Of a stretch of DNA of 18,002 bases, positions 15,367 to 18,002 are shown in pieces (positions within the stretch are counted from its first letter, which is position 1; every line of letters starts with the position of its first letter). Made by a program: the position numbers and the translations under genes. Source of the stretch: Planctomycetaceae bacterium. GTDB taxonomy: Bacteria; Planctomycetota; Planctomycetia; Planctomycetales; Planctomycetaceae. The DNA is taken from contig JAGQQP010000021.1 of assembly GCA_020426085.1 (NCBI GenBank), forward strand, positions 1-18,002, written 5' to 3'. The notes under the pieces are model-generated. The model was not told the origin of the DNA, did no database searches, and was given only the letters and a program-made list of their open reading frames with translations.

Positions 15367-16281
15367 TTACTGCACGCCTCCCATTTCGGTTTCCAGTTTA
15401 TCTTTGTTATTGAACAGAATATTGCTGTCCATCGGTCCAAACCAGCCAAGCTGAAACTTTTTGGGATCTCCGCCATATGCGGATGTTCCCGTACCCGACA
15501 TGACAGCTGACGTCACGCGGCCATCAGCCCAGGCAATATTGGCCACCGTTCCCGTGTGGCGGAAATGAATAGACGGATCGGGTCGCCAGGGTGCCTCTGA
15601 GAATGTCGGACTCCAGTTATCGATAAAGAAAGGGGGCTCGATAAAGCTGTACTCGATAATGTGCAAATCAGGAAAGCCCTGCGCCAGTGCAGCGTCCGAA
15701 AATGCGACGGTACGGGCCAGGCTACCGATCTCCCGCATATTTGTTGCGATCATATTACAGGTGGGATACGTGTATTTCCAGGAAGTGCCCCCCAGGTAAG
15801 CCTGATTGTAACCGTAGCCTCCTGTTCCTCCTTCAAACGCATTGGCCACAGACCCGTGTTCGCCATAATTGCCAAAAGTCGGGCATTTTTTAATACTGGT
15901 GCTCTGTTCCAGAAAGGGAGCCAACGGTCCCAGGTGCGCCTGGAATTTCGTTGTCCCATCGTCGGTAGTCCGTTCACCGTGCCAGCGTTTTTTTCCTCCC
16001 AGACCTACATGCGAATCAGCAGCGGCGCGAGGCCAGTAGCCGCCGTTCGAATCTGCATACATATGGCAGGCCAGAACAATCTGTCGCAGGTTGTTTTTGC
16101 ATTGCGCCATCCGGGCAGCTTCACGTGCCTGCTGAACGGCAGGCAGCAGCAGTGCGATGAGTATCGCGATAATCGCAATGACGACCAGCAGTTCGATCAG
16201 GGTAAAACCACGTTTACGAGCAGTTCGGACATGCTGTTGAGCGTTTTGAGGAAGGGCGGAGGGCACATGGGAAACAGGCAT
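15367..16281 (-). CDS. Prepilin-like DUF1559-family protein (gene C), first gene of a four-gene run
   Basis: The 304-residue protein has a longer leader than genes A and B (25 residues, ending TARKRG) before [20 protein letters not shown]; prepilin cleavage is expected after Gly25. [24 protein letters not shown] (listed here by its parts [14 protein letters not shown] and KNNLRQI) continues the family pattern. The C-terminal motif is altered: [16 protein letters not shown] has ten, not nine, residues between His and Asp-Gly and resembles the form seen in ordinary pseudopilins. The start is uncertain because no ribosome binding site precedes the ATG at 16281. A GTG at codon 6 is possible, but the conserved part begins well after either. 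Its downstream neighbours are a lipoprotein, an NHL propeller and an FG-GAP propeller, which suggests a shared surface structure. Confidence 0.9.
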   Translation of the reverse strand: MPVSHVPSALPQNAQQHVRTARKRGFTLIELLVVIAIIAILIALLLPAVQQAREAARMAQCKNNLRQIVLACHMYADSNGGYWPRAAADSHVGLGGKKRWHGERTTDDGTTKFQAHLGPLAPFLEQSTSIKKCPTFGNYGEHGSVANAFEGGTGGYGYNQAYLGGTSWKYTYPTCNMIATNMREIGSLARTVAFSDAALAQGFPDLHIIEYSFIEPPFFIDNWSPTFSEAPWRPDPSIHFRHTGTVANIAWADGRVTSAVMSGTGTSAYGGDPKKFQLGWFGPMDSNILFNNKDKLETEMGGVQ

Positions 16282-16445
16282 TTTTTACAGTTACTTTTTG
16301 GTTAGAGTGCAACATTACAGGTGAAAAACATCACCCGGCATTCTAACCAGTCGCCAACGTTACTGTCTTGTCTGTCAACGGACTTCAAGCGTGGTAAACC
16401 ACATTTTTACCGAAAAAGCAGTCGGAAGGTGAACGTTTTGGGAAA

Positions 16446-16637
16446 TTATTCCGTCGCAGCGTCTGCCTGATTTTGCTTGGCGATAATTTCGCGCTCTTTT
16501 TTCAGGCACATGGTGATGAAAGTGCCCGAGATCGCAGCCTGGGCAATCAGATAGACCAGGATCTGTGGTCCATTCAAGATAATGCAGGCGCCGAAGGCGA
16601 TGACAAACAATGTAATCAAACGTGCTTTCAGACTCAT
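16446..16637 (-). CDS. Small membrane protein, two predicted helices
   Basis: The 63-residue product has hydrophobic segments at about 6-22 and 27-44, then a charged tail (KKEREIIAKQNQADAATE) that is probably cytoplasmic. I do not recognise a family. AAGG about ten bases before the ATG could serve as ribosome binding site. Codon use and the clear two-helix plus charged tail pattern make it likely real. It lies between the DUF1559 operon (same strand, 164 bases downstream) and the divergent Nif3 gene; it may be read together with the operon, but the gap is large. Confidence 0.7.
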   Translation of the reverse strand: MSLKARLITLFVIAFGACIILNGPQILVYLIAQAAISGTFITMCLKKEREIIAKQNQADAATE

Positions 16638-16804
16638 GGACCGGACCTTGCCTTATTTAGAAGAAAGGAATCTCTTGTCTTTGGTTACACAAAGTATAGT
16701 GCTGTATGATACATTGATCAATTCAGATTTGAAATGACCAGAGAACCAGTCACAGTTTTTCTTTCAGCCAGTCAGTCTTCAGGAGTTCCGGAGTAGAAAT
16801 CAAC

Positions 16805-17620
16805 ATGACAGATGTAGCAGAAATTCAGGAATACCTGACACACCTGGCACCCCCGGATCTGGCGGAGAGTTGGGATAACGTCGGTCTGTTAACGGGTGAC
16901 CCGGCACAACCAGTCAGCCGGATTCTCACCTGTCTGACACTGACTCCGGATGTCGCCGCAGAAGCGATTTCAGAAAAAGCGGACCTGATCATCAGCCATC
17001 ATCCGATTCTGTTTCGCCCGGTACAGCAGATCACATCAAACTCAGTCGAAGGCAAAATGCTGCTGGACCTGATCCAGGCAAATATTTCTGTCTATAGCCC
17101 TCACACCTCATATGACAGTGCCGGGCAGGGGATTAACTGGCAGCTGGCGCAGCTACTGGGACTGGAAGAAGTAGGAATATTGAGACCCCTGAATCCAACA
17201 CCAGAATCGGGCCTGCCAGAGCAGGGAGCAGGTCGTTTTGGCACATTGCCGGCAGAATTCACGCTCGCGCAGGTCAATCAGCTTATCAAGCAGGCGCTGA
17301 AGATTGATGCCCTGCAGTTTGTGGGAGATCCCGGTCTCAAGATCAAGCGGATCGGCATTGCCTGTGGGGCTGCTGCGGAATTTCTGAGAGACGCTCACCG
17401 GCATGACTGTCAAGCTCTGTTGACGGGAGAGGCCCGGTTTCATGCCTGTCTCGAGGCGCGCGCACTGGGAATGGCTCTGATCCTGCCTGGGCACTATGCC
17501 ACGGAGCGTCCGGCGATGGAGCAGATGGCAGAACTGCTGCAGCAGAAGTTTTCCCAGTTGACGATCTGGGCGAGTCAAAAGGAGACAGATCCACTGCAAT
17601 GGGATTGTGAAGCAGAGTGA
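16805..17620 (+). CDS. Nif3-like dinuclear metal-centre protein (YbgI family)
   Basis: The 271-residue protein has the Nif3/YbgI layout: ESWDNVGLLTGDP (21-33), LIISHHPILF (61-70), ISVYSPHTSYDSAGQGIN (94-111), a short central insert, LLTGEARFHACLEA (205-218) and LPGHYATERPAMEQ (227-240). Metal ligands inferred by matching E. coli YbgI are H65, H66, D104, H230 and E234, all present. The length is near that of YbgI, so the large central domain found in Bacillus YqfO is absent. The family forms hexameric rings with a di-metal site; its biological role is unsettled (proposed hydrolase, older label GTP cyclohydrolase I type 2). GGAG lies about 12 bases before the ATG. The gene is followed 211 bases later by the probable lysS gene. 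Confidence 0.94.
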   Translation: MTDVAEIQEYLTHLAPPDLAESWDNVGLLTGDPAQPVSRILTCLTLTPDVAAEAISEKADLIISHHPILFRPVQQITSNSVEGKMLLDLIQANISVYSPHTSYDSAGQGINWQLAQLLGLEEVGILRPLNPTPESGLPEQGAGRFGTLPAEFTLAQVNQLIKQALKIDALQFVGDPGLKIKRIGIACGAAAEFLRDAHRHDCQALLTGEARFHACLEARALGMALILPGHYATERPAMEQMAELLQQKFSQLTIWASQKETDPLQWDCEAE

Positions 17621-17831
17621 AAAGGAGCGAAATCCGTGATTTGGAGCTGATTTAGATGTCTCTATGTATATTCCACACTGGTTGCCATTGACCTGATCGG
17701 CAGATTTCGCCATTATCCCCCCTCTCTCAGTCGTTTAGATCCTCTGATTTGACACACTCTCTGAACGTAATACCGGTTTTGAGTGTCTCAATCTGTAACA
17801 ACCTGCTCACATAAGACTTAAAAAAATTTCG

Positions 17832-18002
17832 ATGTCCAAAGTGAAACCCAACCGTTTTGAAGCAGAACGGATTAAAAAGTTAGAGAAAATACAGTCACTC
17901 GGATTTGATCCCTGGGGTCAGCGGTTTGATGGCCATATTCCGATCGCTGACGCACGTACTCAGGCTCCCGAAGTTTCAGGCGAAGACGGCGAAGAAGTGC
18001 GG
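17832..18002 (+). CDS. lysS: Lysyl-tRNA synthetase, N-terminal fragment (runs off the window)
   Basis: There are 57 in-frame codons from ATG at 17832 with no stop to the window edge. The product starts MSKVKPNRFEAERIKKLEKI and continues LGFDPWGQRFDGHIPI, ending at EEVR. The pattern R-x-x-K-L-x-K-I-x-x-LGFDPWGQRFDG is how I recall planctomycete class II lysyl-tRNA synthetases beginning, just before the OB-fold anticodon-binding domain. The catalytic motifs lie outside the window, so the call depends on this short N-terminus. If correct, it charges tRNA-Lys with lysine in the cytoplasm. No strong ribosome binding site is visible before the ATG. Confidence 0.7.
   Translation, partial: MSKVKPNRFEAERIKKLEKIQSLGFDPWGQRFDGHIPIADARTQAPEVSGEDGEEVR

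Noticed and set aside
15661..16305. Plus-strand open frame of 214 codons opposite DUF1559 gene C
   Set aside because: It mirrors the conserved prepilin region; similar antisense frames appear opposite genes A and B, as expected for a shadow.
16391..16411. GTGG/CCAC mini-hairpin followed by TTTTT on the plus strand
   Set aside because: The four-bp stem is too short and no plus-strand gene precedes it.
17153..17713. Minus-strand open frame of 186 codons opposite the Nif3 gene
   Set aside because: All Nif3 metal ligands are on the plus strand; the antisense frame has no features and poor composition.
17748..17773. TTGACA followed by TAATAC as a promoter for the probable lysS gene
   Set aside because: The spacing is only about 13 bases, too short for a sigma-70-type promoter, and no other -10 element fits.

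Overview
The window looks like a chromosomal segment of a planctomycete, most likely of the Gimesia/Planctomyces type. This is inferred from family content: several pseudopilin-like DUF1559 genes with the [18 protein letters not shown] start and H-X9-DG end, a transthyretin-like lipoprotein beside them, a secreted NHL-repeat propeller, an FG-GAP propeller, and a Tat-exported beta-helix protein. No rRNA or tRNA gene, CRISPR array, transposase or phage gene was recognised. Layout: (1) Positions 1-3890, all minus strand. The first two bases are the end of the start codon of a DUF1559 gene lying to the left. Its long leader fills the start of the window. Then come DUF1559 gene A (779-1822), a small lipoprotein (2005-2505) and DUF1559 gene B (2624-3571). 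The leader of gene B (3572 to about 3891) is a diverged copy of the leader at 1 to about 367, so this is a tandem family expansion that duplicated regulatory DNA as well as coding DNA. (2) Positions 3900-7046, plus strand. An AT-rich intergenic region with two related hairpins leads into a secreted five-Asp-box sialidase-like protein (4342-5517) and a Tat-exported beta-helix protein (5700-7046). Both look directed at extracellular glycans. (3) Positions 7047-9670, minus strand. A PLP aminotransferase very like AlaC (7088-8326) and a membrane-anchored parvulin-type prolyl isomerase (8570-9670) are each flanked by hairpins. (4) Positions 9671-12659. A poorly coding stretch of about 600 bases is followed on the plus strand by an SPFH protein fused to a GYF_2 domain (10285-11394) and a GT4 glycosyltransferase (11493-12659). 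(5) Positions 12675-16281, minus strand. A tight four-gene run encodes a third DUF1559 pseudopilin, a 113-residue lipoprotein, a six-repeat NHL propeller and a seven-repeat FG-GAP propeller. The junctions are TAA directly followed by ATG, 26 bases, and a 4-base ATGA overlap. All four products look exported, so this is probably one surface or periplasmic module. (6) Positions 16446-18002. A 63-residue two-helix membrane protein (minus) is followed by a Nif3-family metal protein (plus) and the first 57 codons of what is probably lysyl-tRNA synthetase, cut by the window edge. The most interesting signals are regulatory: the two homologous long leaders with a hairpin conserved in stem but not in loop, a palindromic insertion in only one of them, paired hairpins before the sialidase gene, and a 15-base near-complement of the 16S rRNA 3' end in non-coding DNA. 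No clearly new defence or mobile system was seen.
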